9,736 bases of DNA, from positions 1-9,736 of the forward strand of contig JAEWBW010000610.1 of the NCBI GenBank assembly GCA_023390955.1, in the 5' to 3' direction. The notes beneath the pieces are model-generated. The model was not told the origin of the DNA. It worked only from the letters and a program-made list of their open reading frames with translations, and ran no database searches. Source of the DNA: Pseudomonadota bacterium (lineage in GTDB: Bacteria > Pseudomonadota > Alphaproteobacteria > Rhizobiales > Xanthobacteraceae). The stretch's first letter is position 1, and every line of letters starts with the position of its first letter. Below, in pieces: positions 1-6,413 of the stretch. The position numbers were made by a program, and so were the translations under genes.

Positions 1-827
1 TCAACGGCTCGTTCTACGCGCTGCTCAGTCTCGGGCTTGCCGTGATCTTCGGCATGCTCAACATCATCAATTTCGCCCATGGCGCGCTCTACATGATGGG
101 CGCCTTCGTCGCCTATTTCCTGCTGAACCTCGGCGGCATCAATTATTGGTGGGCGCTGCTGCTCGCACCGATCATCGTCGGCATCTTCGGCATGATCCTG
201 GAGCGGACCATGCTGCAGTGGCTGACCGGGCTTGACCATCTCTACGGGCTGCTGCTGACCTTCGGCATCGCGCTGATCGTGCAGGGTCTGTTCCAGAACT
301 ACTTTGGATCGTCGGGCCTGCCTTACGCCATCCCGGATCAGCTCAAGGGTGGCATGAATCTCGGCTTCATGTTCCTGCCGATCTACCGCGGCTGGGTCGT
401 CATCTTCTCGCTGGTCGTCTGCATCGCGACCTGGTTCCTGATCGAGAAGACCCGGCTCGGCGCCTATTTGCGCGCCGCGACCGAAAATCCGACGCTGGTC
501 CGCGCATTCGGCGTCAACGTGCCGCGCATGATCACGCTGACCTACGGCCTCGGTGTCGGTCTTGCCGCACTCGCCGGCGTGCTGTCGGCGCCGATCAACC
601 AGGTGCGTCCGCTGATGGGCGCCGATCTCATCATCGTCGTCTTCGCGGTGGTCGTGATCGGCGGCATGGGATCCATCATGGGCTCGATCATTACCGGCTT
701 CGCGCTGGGTGTGATCGAAGGCATGACCAAGTATTTTTATCCGGAAGCCTCTAACACCGTCGTGTTCGTGCTGATGGTGCTGGTGCTTCTGGTGAAGCCA
801 ACCGGACTAACGGGAAGGGCGGCCTGA
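1..827 (+). CDS. livH: Branched-chain amino acid ABC transporter permease LivH (5'-partial)
   Basis: Inner-membrane permease subunit of a LivFGHMK-type ABC importer; with LivM it forms the channel for branched-chain amino acids or related substrates. The reading frame is open from base 3 and begins NGSFYALLSLGLAVIFG, which matches the first membrane helix of LivH, so the true start lies a few codons upstream of the window. The internal GTG at 42 is not the start. About 274 residues are visible, hydrophobic throughout, with the family segment GMLNIINFAHGALYMMG near the N-terminus, a cytoplasmic loop around ENPTLVRAFGVNVPRM (ATPase contact region) and GGMGSIMGSIITG near the C-terminus. The stop (825-827) is one base before livM, so the two are co-transcribed and probably translationally coupled. 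The substrate cannot be read from a permease alone; relatives also carry urea, amides or aromatic acids. Confidence 0.93.
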   Translation, partial: NGSFYALLSLGLAVIFGMLNIINFAHGALYMMGAFVAYFLLNLGGINYWWALLLAPIIVGIFGMILERTMLQWLTGLDHLYGLLLTFGIALIVQGLFQNYFGSSGLPYAIPDQLKGGMNLGFMFLPIYRGWVVIFSLVVCIATWFLIEKTRLGAYLRAATENPTLVRAFGVNVPRMITLTYGLGVGLAALAGVLSAPINQVRPLMGADLIIVVFAVVVIGGMGSIMGSIITGFALGVIEGMTKYFYPEASNTVVFVLMVLVLLVKPTGLTGRAA

Positions 828-828
828 C

Positions 829-1797
829 ATGACCGTAGTAACCGACGACACACTGCCGATGACCCCGCGCGCGATGCGCGACGAGATGATCGTCTTCGTG
901 GTGATGGCACTGCTGCTGGCGGCGGTGCCGTTCAGCGGCATCTATCCATTCTTCGTGATGCAGGCGCTGTGCTTCGCGCTGCTCGCCTGCGCCTTCAACC
1001 TCCTGATCGGCTATGGCGGCCTGCTCTCGTTCGGCCATGCGATGTTCCTGGGAACGGCCGGCTATTGCAGCGCTCACGCGCTGAAGGTGTGGGCACTGCC
1101 GCCGGAGCTCGGCATCCTGGTCGGTGTCGTCGCGGCCTTCGGCCTGTCGATCGTCACCGGCTACATCTCGATCCGCCGCCAGGGCATCTACTTCTCGATG
1201 ATCACGCTGGCGCTGTCGCAGCTGCTGTATTTCCTCTATCTGCAAACGCCGTTCACGCACGGTGAGGACGGTATCCAGGGCATCCCGCAGGGGCGCATGT
1301 TCGGGCTGTTCGATCTCTCCAAGCCGACGGTGCTGTACTACGTCGTGCTGGTCGGGTTCCTTGCCGGCTTCATGCTGATCTACCGCATCATCAATTCGCC
1401 GTTCGGCGAGGTGCTGAAGTCGATCCGCGAGAACGAGCAGCGCGCGATCTCGCTGGGTTACCGGACCGACCAGTACAAGTTCCTGGCGTTCGTTCTGTCC
1501 GGCACGCTGGCCGGCTTTGCCGGCTCGCTGAAGGTGTTCGTGGCGCAGAATGCCTCGCTCACCGACGTGCACTGGACGATGTCCGGCGAGGTCGTGCTGA
1601 TGACCCTGGTCGGCGGTCTCGGCACCATCTTCGGCCCCGTGGTGGGCGCCTTCGTGATCATCGCCATGCAGCAATATCTGGCCGGCTTCGGGCAGTGGGT
1701 GACGGTCATCCAGGGCGCGATTTTCGTGATCTGCGTGCTGACGTTCCGCCGCGGCGTCGTCGGCGAGGTCGCGCATTACTTCCGGCGCTCGCTCTAA
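829..1797 (+). CDS. livM: Branched-chain amino acid ABC transporter permease LivM
   Basis: Second permease subunit of the same importer, 322 residues, a normal length for LivM. The N-terminal 20 residues are polar and cytoplasmic, followed by about eight to ten hydrophobic segments. Family landmarks are GYGGLLSFGHAMFLGTAGY at residues 61-79, the ATPase-facing loop GEVLKSIRENEQRAISLGYR at 193-212, and GGLGTIFGP at 262-270. The ATG at 829 is preceded by GGGAAGGG at 812-819, inside the end of livH, which supports this start and coupling. The ATPase genes livG/livF and the binding-protein gene do not follow within the window, so they must lie upstream of it or elsewhere. The next gene downstream belongs to phosphate uptake, so the operon appears to end here, although no clear intrinsic terminator is visible. 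Confidence 0.94.
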   Translation: MTVVTDDTLPMTPRAMRDEMIVFVVMALLLAAVPFSGIYPFFVMQALCFALLACAFNLLIGYGGLLSFGHAMFLGTAGYCSAHALKVWALPPELGILVGVVAAFGLSIVTGYISIRRQGIYFSMITLALSQLLYFLYLQTPFTHGEDGIQGIPQGRMFGLFDLSKPTVLYYVVLVGFLAGFMLIYRIINSPFGEVLKSIRENEQRAISLGYRTDQYKFLAFVLSGTLAGFAGSLKVFVAQNASLTDVHWTMSGEVVLMTLVGGLGTIFGPVVGAFVIIAMQQYLAGFGQWVTVIQGAIFVICVLTFRRGVVGEVAHYFRRSL

Positions 1798-1892
1798 GTA
1801 ACTGATTTCGCGGGCTAGTTTCTCGCGGGCAAAAGTGGTGGATGAACTGGTTCGGGCGGCGTGACGGCACGCGCGCGGCCCGAAAATGGTCT

Positions 1893-1910
1893 ATGACAGT
1901 TTGATGACGG
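1893..1910 (-). promoter_or_regulatory. Putative PHO box (PhoB-binding site) upstream of the DUF47-pit operon
   Basis: Read on the minus strand the site is CCGTCAT-CAAA-CTGTCAT: two 7-bp direct repeats 4 bp apart. This fits the PhoB consensus CTGTCAT-N4-CTGTCAT with one mismatch in 14 repeat positions. It ends 40 bp before the start of the DUF47 gene. PhoB represses the homologous orfA-pit operon in Sinorhizobium meliloti; the short distance to the start codon here is compatible with repression, but that is inference. No convincing -35/-10 pair was seen next to it. A 5-bp hairpin (1909-1922, GGCCC-TGTC-GGGCC) abuts the box. Confidence 0.7.
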
Positions 1911-1950
1911 CCCTGTCGGGCCGGCCAGTCTCAAACCGGCAGTTGCTCCC

Positions 1951-2595
1951 ATGATGCGTTGGTTTCGTGCCTTTCTCCCCAAGGAGGAACGGTTCTTCGA
2001 TCTGTTCGACCGCCACGCCCAGACCGTGATCCAGGGCGCCGTGGCCCTGCAGGGCATGCTGAACGGTGGCGACGAGACGCCGGTATACTGCCAGCGCGTC
2101 AACCAGTTCGAGAACGACGCCGACAACATCACCCGCGAGGTGCTGACTGCGGTCCGCCGCACCTTCATCACCCCGTTCGACCGCGGCGACATCAAGAACC
2201 TGATCACCTCGATGGACGATGCCATCGACCAGATGCAGCAGACCGCCAAGGCCGTGATGCTGTTCGAGGTCCGCAGCTTCGAGCCGCCGATGCGCGAGAT
2301 CGGCGGGCTTCTGATCGAATGCGCCAACCTGGTCGGCAAGGCGCTGCCGCTGATGCAGTCGATCGGCCCGAACGTCGCGATGCTCACGGCGATCACGGAA
2401 GAGCTGACCAAGCTCGAGGGGCGGGTCGACGACCTCCACGACATCGGTCTGAAGGAGCTGTTTCTGAAGCACCGCGACGGCAACGCGATGAACTTCATCG
2501 TCGGCGCCGAGATCTACGACCATCTCGAGAAGGTCGCCGATCGCTTCGACGACGTCGCGAACGAGATCAACAGCATCGTCATCGAGCAAGTGTAG
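1951..2595 (+). CDS. DUF47 / PhoU-like protein partnered with PiT phosphate permease
   Basis: A 214-residue soluble, all-alpha protein of the DUF47 family (TIGR00153, distant PhoU relatives); it corresponds to orfA, the gene before pit in Sinorhizobium meliloti. Such proteins are thought to modulate phosphate uptake through the PiT permease; the exact mechanism is not settled. The N-terminus MMRWFRAFLPKEERFFDLF is typical. The first half has an acidic core (E54, D56, D58, then R78-D80, D89-D90, D93) and the second half repeats the pattern (E156, D160, D161, then E187, D190, E193, D197, D200, D201), as expected for PhoU-like metal-binding bundles. The start could be the ATG at 1951 or at 1954; no strong Shine-Dalgarno distinguishes them. 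It is followed after 15 bp by pit, so the two form an operon, with a PHO box just upstream. Confidence 0.9.
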   Translation: MMRWFRAFLPKEERFFDLFDRHAQTVIQGAVALQGMLNGGDETPVYCQRVNQFENDADNITREVLTAVRRTFITPFDRGDIKNLITSMDDAIDQMQQTAKAVMLFEVRSFEPPMREIGGLLIECANLVGKALPLMQSIGPNVAMLTAITEELTKLEGRVDDLHDIGLKELFLKHRDGNAMNFIVGAEIYDHLEKVADRFDDVANEINSIVIEQV

Positions 2596-2610
2596 GGCAG
2601 GGCCGCCGCC

Positions 2611-3615
2611 GTGGATGCCGTGTTGGGTCTTCCCATCCTGGTCGGACTGATCGCCGTCGCGCTGCTGTTCGACTTCCTGAACGGCCTGCACGACGCTGCC
2701 AATTCGATCGCGACCATTGTGTCGACCCGCGTGCTGCGGCCGCAATTCGCTGTGTTCTGGGCCGCCTTCTTCAATTTCGTGGCCTTCACGGTGTTCGGGC
2801 TGCATGTCGCCCAGACCATCGGCACCGGCATCATCGATCCCGCCATCGTCGATCCCCAGGTGATATTTGCCGCCCTGATCGGCGCCATCGTCTGGAACCT
2901 CGTCACCTGGGCGCTCGGTATCCCGTCCTCGTCGTCGCATGCGCTGATCGGCGGCCTCGTCGGCGGCGGCATGGCCAAGGCCGGGCTTTCGGCGGCGGTC
3001 TGGAGCGGGTTGTCGAAAACGGTCCTCGCGATCGTGCTCTCGCCGCTGGTCGGTTTCCTGCTTGCGATGATGCTGGTTGCGATCGTGTCCTGGGCCTCGG
3101 TCCGTTCGACCCCGTTTGCCGTCGACCGCGCCTTCCGCATCCTGCAATTCGCCTCGGCCTCGCTCTATTCGCTCGGCCATGGCGGCAATGATGCGCAGAA
3201 GACTATGGGCATCATCGCCGTGCTGCTCTACTCGCAGGGCCATCTCGGCAGCGAGTTCTCGGTGCCGTTCTGGGTGGTCCTGTCCTGTCAGGCCGCGATG
3301 GCGTTGGGCACGCTCATGGGCGGCTGGCGGATCGTGCGCACGATGGGCCTGCGCATCACCAAGCTGACGCCGATGCAGGGTTTTTGCGCCGAGACCGGCG
3401 GCGCCGTGACCCTGTTCATGGCCACGTTCCTTGGCGTCCCCGTCTCGACCACCCACACCATCACCGGCGCCATCGTCGGTGTCGGCGCGGCCCGCCGCGT
3501 CTCGGCGGTGCGCTGGAACGTGGCGAGCTCGATCGTCTATGCCTGGGTGATCACGATCCCGGCCTCGGCCATCGTCGCGGCACTGACCTGGTGGGCGGTG
3601 CAGGCCCTCAAGTAA
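2611..3615 (+). CDS. pit: Inorganic phosphate transporter, PiT family
   Basis: Low-affinity inorganic phosphate symporter of the inner membrane, 334 residues, a normal length for the short alphaproteobacterial PiT type. The duplicated PiT signature is clear: DFLNGLHDAANSIAT at residues 21-35 and SLGHGGNDAQKTMG at 187-200. Each half also has its serine/threonine-rich segment, GIPSSSSHALIGG at 103-115 and GVPVSTTHTITGAIVG at 275-290. Most of the rest is hydrophobic helix. The start is a GTG at 2611 with only a weak purine stretch before it; the 15-bp gap after the DUF47 stop favours coupled translation. Regulation is probably shared with the DUF47 gene through the PHO box at 1893-1910. The last 8 bp overlap the end of the convergent sugE gene. 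Confidence 0.95.
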   Translation: MDAVLGLPILVGLIAVALLFDFLNGLHDAANSIATIVSTRVLRPQFAVFWAAFFNFVAFTVFGLHVAQTIGTGIIDPAIVDPQVIFAALIGAIVWNLVTWALGIPSSSSHALIGGLVGGGMAKAGLSAAVWSGLSKTVLAIVLSPLVGFLLAMMLVAIVSWASVRSTPFAVDRAFRILQFASASLYSLGHGGNDAQKTMGIIAVLLYSQGHLGSEFSVPFWVVLSCQAAMALGTLMGGWRIVRTMGLRITKLTPMQGFCAETGGAVTLFMATFLGVPVSTTHTITGAIVGVGAARRVSAVRWNVASSIVYAWVITIPASAIVAALTWWAVQALK

Positions 3616-3922
3616 CGAGCTTCAGGCCGACGATACCGGCGACGATCAGCCCGATGCTGGCAAGGCGCAGTGCCGTCGCCGGCTCTCCGAACAGGACGAT
3701 GCCGAGGACCGCGGTCCCGACCGCGCCGATCCCGGTCCAGACCGCATAGGCGGTTCCAATGGGCAGGGATTTCAGGGCCAGGCCGAGCAGGATGACGCTG
3801 CCGGCCATGGCCGCGAGCGTCAGGACGGACGGAACGAGCTTCGAAAAGCCCTCGGTGTATTTGAGCCCGATCGCCCAGCCGATCTCCAGCAGGCCGGCGA
3901 CGAACAAGATGCTCCAGGCCAT
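3608..3922 (-). CDS. sugE: Guanidinium exporter SugE/Gdx (small multidrug resistance family)
   Basis: A 104-residue, four-helix inner-membrane protein of the SMR family that works as an antiparallel dimer. Residues that mark the guanidinium-exporter (Gdx/SugE) subtype are all present: E13, W16, S42, Y59 and W62, with KSLPIGTAYAVWTGIGAVG at 51-69. The family exchanges guanidinium for protons. The ATG at 3922 is chosen because it gives the canonical MAWSILFVAGLLE N-terminus and has GGAGGG (3928-3933) five bases upstream. A longer frame exists but would translate the leader structures. Those leader structures look like a guanidine-II riboswitch, which independently supports guanidine as the substrate. 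The gene is convergent with pit (8-bp overlap) and divergent from prfC. Confidence 0.95.
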   Translation of the reverse strand: MAWSILFVAGLLEIGWAIGLKYTEGFSKLVPSVLTLAAMAGSVILLGLALKSLPIGTAYAVWTGIGAVGTAVLGIVLFGEPATALRLASIGLIVAGIVGLKLVT

Positions 3923-3992
3923 GACGACCCTCCGTTCAAGGCAGGGCCGTCCCCGCGGAATGATGTGCTGATTGCGGAAGGTCGTCCTCCCG
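3923..3992 (-). promoter_or_regulatory. mini-ykkC (guanidine-II) riboswitch controlling sugE
   Basis: In the sugE transcript two short hairpins lie in tandem. The first (3992 down to 3975) is CGGGAGG-ACGA-CCTTCCG, a 7-bp stem with one G-U. The second (3956 down to 3941) is GCGGGG-ACGG-CCCTGC, a 6-bp stem with one G-U. Both loops fit ACGR and both are closed by GG/CC, the defining features of the mini-ykkC motif, a guanidine sensor. The linker is 18 nt. The ribosome-binding site follows 7 nt after the second hairpin and the start codon 18 nt after it. The SD region 3934-3923 is complementary over 12 bases (one G-U) to the loop and 3' strand of hairpin 1 (3986-3975). This suggests that guanidine turns translation on by keeping hairpin 1 folded. 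Mechanism inferred; motif seen directly. Confidence 0.9.
3928..3933 (-). promoter_or_regulatory. Shine-Dalgarno site of sugE
   Basis: GGAGGG on the minus strand, five bases before the ATG at 3922. It decides the start codon against the longer open frame, and it is the segment that can be masked by pairing with riboswitch hairpin 1. Confidence 0.85.
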
Positions 3993-4035
3993 AGGCCGAT
4001 ATGGGGCTGGCGGAGGGGTTCCGCAATCACCACAT
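3963..4035. repeat. 17-bp inverted repeat spanning the riboswitch and upstream DNA
   Basis: The arms 3963-3979 (ATGTGCTGATTGCGGAA) and 4019-4035 (TTCCGCAATCACCACAT) pair at 16 of 17 positions, with one C/C mismatch at 3968/4030, around a 39-bp spacer. The inner arm covers the riboswitch linker and the 3' edge of hairpin 1; the outer arm lies upstream in the sugE-prfC intergenic region. It could be a protein-binding site or an alternative RNA fold, depending on where transcription starts. Confidence 0.75.
3998..4026 (-). promoter_or_regulatory. Possible sugE promoter
   Basis: On the minus strand TTGCGG (4026-4021) and CATATC (4003-3998) are separated by 17 bp. Matches to the sigma-70 consensus are only partial (three of six in each box). 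If real, transcription would begin near 3991, right at the first riboswitch hairpin, and the -35 box would lie inside the outer arm of the inverted repeat. Confidence 0.25.
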
Positions 4036-4077
4036 GAGGCTTGAAAAGGCGGGTTTTCCCTGCCAAACGCTCCCGCC

Positions 4078-5700
4078 ATGTCCGACATCGTCACCACCAC
4101 AGCCGAATCGCCGGCCCGTTCTCCGCTTGCCACCGAGGTGGCGCGGCGCCGGACCTTTGCGATCATCTCCCATCCGGACGCCGGCAAGACCACGCTGACC
4201 GAAAAGCTGCTGCTGTTCGGCGGCGCCATCAACCTTGCCGGCCAGGTCAAGGCCAAGGGCGAGCGGCGCAATACGCGGTCGGACTGGATGAAGATCGAGC
4301 GCGAGCGTGGCATCTCGGTCGTGACCTCGGTGATGACCTTCGAATTCGAAGGCCTCGTGTTCAACCTGCTGGACACGCCGGGCCACGAGGACTTTTCGGA
4401 AGACACCTACCGCACGCTGACGGCGGTGGACTCCGCGGTCATGGTGATCGACGCCGCCAAGGGCATCGAGGCGCGCACCCGAAAGCTGTTCGAGGTATGT
4501 CGCCTGCGCGACATTCCGATCATCACCTTCATCAACAAGCTGGACCGCGAGAGCCGCGACGTTTTCGAACTGCTCGACGAGATCGAAAAGACGCTGGCGC
4601 TCGACACCACGCCGATGACCTGGCCGGTCGGCCGCGGCCGCGACTTCCTCGGCACCTATGACGTCATCAATGGCGGGGTCCGCCTGCTCGAAGGCGGCGG
4701 CGCCAAGACCGGCGCGGCGCAACAGATCGAGATCGCGGAGCTTGCCAAGCTCAATGCCAATCTGGACGCCTCTGCCGTGAAGGACGAGCTCGAGCTCGTC
4801 ACCGCGGCGTCAAAGCCGTTCGAGCTCGATGCATTCCGCGAGGGCCATCTGACGCCGGTCTATTTCGGCAGCGCGCTGCGCAATTTCGGCGTCGGCGATC
4901 TCCTCGAAGGGCTCGGCAAATTCGCGCCGGAGCCACGCGCGCAGGAGAGCGACCAGCGCAAGGTCGAAGCCACCGATCCGCGGATGAGCGCCTTTGTGTT
5001 CAAGATCCAGGCCAACATGGATCCGAACCATCGCGACCGTATCGCCTTCGCCCGCCTGTGCTCGGGCAAGCTCAGCCGCGGCATGAAGGCGAAGCTCGTG
5101 CGCACCGGCAAGAGCATGCCGCTGTCGAGCCCGCAATTCTTCTTCGCGCAGGATCGCTCCGTCGCGGACGAAGCCTTTGCCGGCGACGTCGTCGGCATTC
5201 CCAATCACGGCACGCTGCGCATCGGCGATACGCTGACCGAGGGCGAGGACTTCACCTTCGTGGGCGTGCCGAGCTTTGCGCCGGAAATCGTCCGCCGCGT
5301 GCGTCTTACCGACGCGATGAAGGCCAAGAAGCTGAAGGAAGCGCTGCAACAGATGTCCGAAGAGGGCGTGGTGCAGGTGTTCCGGCCGCGCGACGGCGCG
5401 CCGGCGCTGGTGGGCGTGGTCGGCGCGCTGCAGCTCGACGTGCTCAAGGCACGCCTCGAGGCGGAATATTCGCTGCCGGTCGAGTTCGAGATCAGCGAAT
5501 TCCAGCTCGCGCGCTGGATCTCCTCCGACGACCGCAAGAAGCTCGACACCTTCGTTTCCGCCAACACCTCCAGCATCGCCGACGACGTCGACGGCGACCC
5601 CGTGTATCTGGCCAGGAACGAGTTCTACCTCGGCTACACCAAAGAGCGCGCCGAAGGCATTGCCTTCGACAACGTCAAGGACGTCAAGAAGAAGGGGTAG
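4078..5700 (+). CDS. prfC: Peptide chain release factor 3 (RF3)
   Basis: Cytoplasmic translational GTPase that removes RF1/RF2 from the ribosome after peptide release; 540 residues, close to the 529 of E. coli RF3. GTPase motifs are intact: G1 SHPDAGKTT at 31-39, G2 ERGIS at 76-80, G3 DTPGHEDF at 99-106, G4 NKLD at 153-156 and G5 GSAL at 264-267. The segment KAKGERRNTRSDWMKIERERGISV is a typical RF3 switch I region. Domain II starts near residue 303 and the RF3 C-terminal domain near 400, ending in a lysine-rich tail. The ATG at 4078 gives the usual short N-terminal extension before VARRRTFAIISHP; there is no clear Shine-Dalgarno before it. It is divergent from sugE, with 155 bp between the two start codons, most of it taken up by the riboswitch and inverted repeat. 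Confidence 0.97.
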   Translation: MSDIVTTTAESPARSPLATEVARRRTFAIISHPDAGKTTLTEKLLLFGGAINLAGQVKAKGERRNTRSDWMKIERERGISVVTSVMTFEFEGLVFNLLDTPGHEDFSEDTYRTLTAVDSAVMVIDAAKGIEARTRKLFEVCRLRDIPIITFINKLDRESRDVFELLDEIEKTLALDTTPMTWPVGRGRDFLGTYDVINGGVRLLEGGGAKTGAAQQIEIAELAKLNANLDASAVKDELELVTAASKPFELDAFREGHLTPVYFGSALRNFGVGDLLEGLGKFAPEPRAQESDQRKVEATDPRMSAFVFKIQANMDPNHRDRIAFARLCSGKLSRGMKAKLVRTGKSMPLSSPQFFFAQDRSVADEAFAGDVVGIPNHGTLRIGDTLTEGEDFTFVGVPSFAPEIVRRVRLTDAMKAKKLKEALQQMSEEGVVQVFRPRDGAPALVGVVGALQLDVLKARLEAEYSLPVEFEISEFQLARWISSDDRKKLDTFVSANTSSIADDVDGDPVYLARNEFYLGYTKERAEGIAFDNVKDVKKKG

Positions 5701-5783
5701 GGCGCGCGGAAGTGAACGCGCTCTGCCTTGATCTCCGCGTGACCGATGCCACGTTCCTCAGCGGAGCATAGCGGTGTCGGATC

Positions 5784-6326
5784 ATGTGGCGCGGTAGTCT
5801 TGGTCTTCTCCTCGCGGTAGCAGTCACGGCCCCGGCCGATGCCCAGTACCGGCATTACGATCCGGTACCGTTTCCGTATGAGAACTGCGGTGGTCCGTTT
5901 CAGGGGCCCTGCATCACCGAGATTCCCTTTCCCTTCGGCGAGACCTTGCAGGTCACGGTCCAAAGCGTTCCGCCAGAAGCCGACAAGGCCAAGTATCAAA
6001 AGCCGGACCACGATCTCAACACCATCGGTGACCTCCTTGCGGAGTTGCGCTCGTGCTGGACGCCGCCGCCGGCCGATCATGCACAGCAGGACATGCAGAT
6101 ATCGATCCGCTTCAGCCTCAACCGGGCCGGCAACCTGATCGGTCCGCCGCGCATGACCTATGCGACTCCGGGCGTGTCAGCCGATACGCGAACCACTTAT
6201 CTCGATGCCGCCAATGCCTCCCTGAAGGCCTGTCTGCCGCTGAAATTCACTGACGGCTTTGCCGGCGCACTGGCGGGGCGGCCGATTGCGGTCCGTTATG
6301 TCGACAATCGGGATCTCGCCCGCTGA
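5784..6326 (+). CDS. Exported protein of unknown function, possible TolA/TonB-C-like domain
   Basis: A 180-residue protein I cannot assign to a named family. It has a short signal peptide: MWR, a hydrophobic stretch LGLLLAVAVTAP, and a likely cleavage after A-D-A at residue 20, so it is probably periplasmic. The mature protein has four cysteines (35, 43, 91, 150), which could form two disulfides. The C-terminal half (residues 81-176) has the pattern LAELRSCWTPP, then QISIRFSLNRAGNLIGPPRM, then AANASLKACLPL and a final strand PIAVRYVD. This order resembles the TolA/TonB C-terminal fold seen in many exported rhizobial proteins, including the paired cysteines; that is a pattern judgement, not a search result. 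The start ATG at 5784 has no strong ribosome-binding site, but the signal peptide supports it. It lies 83 bp after prfC. Confidence 0.75.
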   Translation: MWRGSLGLLLAVAVTAPADAQYRHYDPVPFPYENCGGPFQGPCITEIPFPFGETLQVTVQSVPPEADKAKYQKPDHDLNTIGDLLAELRSCWTPPPADHAQQDMQISIRFSLNRAGNLIGPPRMTYATPGVSADTRTTYLDAANASLKACLPLKFTDGFAGALAGRPIAVRYVDNRDLAR

Positions 6327-6351
6327 TCGGACGCGGCGGCGATCCCGATTG
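6305..6351 (+). terminator. Hairpin across the stop codon of the exported-protein gene (terminator candidate)
   Basis: CAATCGGGATC (6305-6315) and GATCCCGATTG (6341-6351) form a perfect 11-bp inverted repeat. Inside it CGCC (6317-6320) can pair with GGCG (6335-6338). The TGA stop (6324-6326) sits in the loop. No T-run follows, so it is not a standard intrinsic terminator; it may protect the 3' end of the transcript or stall transcription. Confidence 0.45.
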
Positions 6352-6401
6352 CAGCGAACGGCCGATCGATGATAGCCGTGGTGCGGGGCGCGCGACGATT
6401 T

Positions 6402-6409
6402 GGGGAGGA
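6402..6409 (+). promoter_or_regulatory. Shine-Dalgarno site deciding the NnrU-family start
   Basis: GGGGAGGA ends four bases before the TTG at 6414. It is the strongest ribosome-binding site in the window and supports that start over an ATG at 6369, which has no such site. Confidence 0.65.
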
Positions 6410-6413
6410 TGTC

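Noticed and set aside
751..1776. 341-codon open frame on the minus strand across livM
   Set aside because: Its protein is rich in R, H, D, E and Q with no domain, and it lies opposite a clear livM. This is a typical GC-rich antisense shadow.
1808..1830. Direct repeat TCGCGGGC (1808-1815 and 1823-1830) after livM
   Set aside because: Only 8 bp and two copies; no link to a known site and likely chance in GC-rich DNA.
1891..3456. 521-codon open frame on the minus strand across the DUF47 and pit genes
   Set aside because: Long but low-complexity charged sequence antisense to two well-supported genes; explained by third-position GC bias. The same applies to the 410-codon plus-strand frame at 1959-3191.
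4010..4024. 5-bp hairpin GCGGA-GGGGT-TCCGC
   Set aside because: Too short on its own, and its bases overlap the outer arm of the better-supported 17-bp inverted repeat.
4048..4064. Hairpin GGCGGG-TTTT-CCCTGCC just before prfC
   Set aside because: Short, with a bulge, and no U-run or known motif; noted as a possible leader hairpin but too weak to call.
3923..4066. Possible 48-residue N-terminal extension of SugE
   Set aside because: SMR proteins begin at the MAWSILF-type residues, there is a Shine-Dalgarno right before 3922, and the extension would read through the riboswitch hairpins.
5733..5766. CTCCGC/GCGGAG inverted repeat in the prfC to exported-protein gap
   Set aside because: 6-bp arms with a 22-bp spacer and no T-run; not distinguishable from chance.
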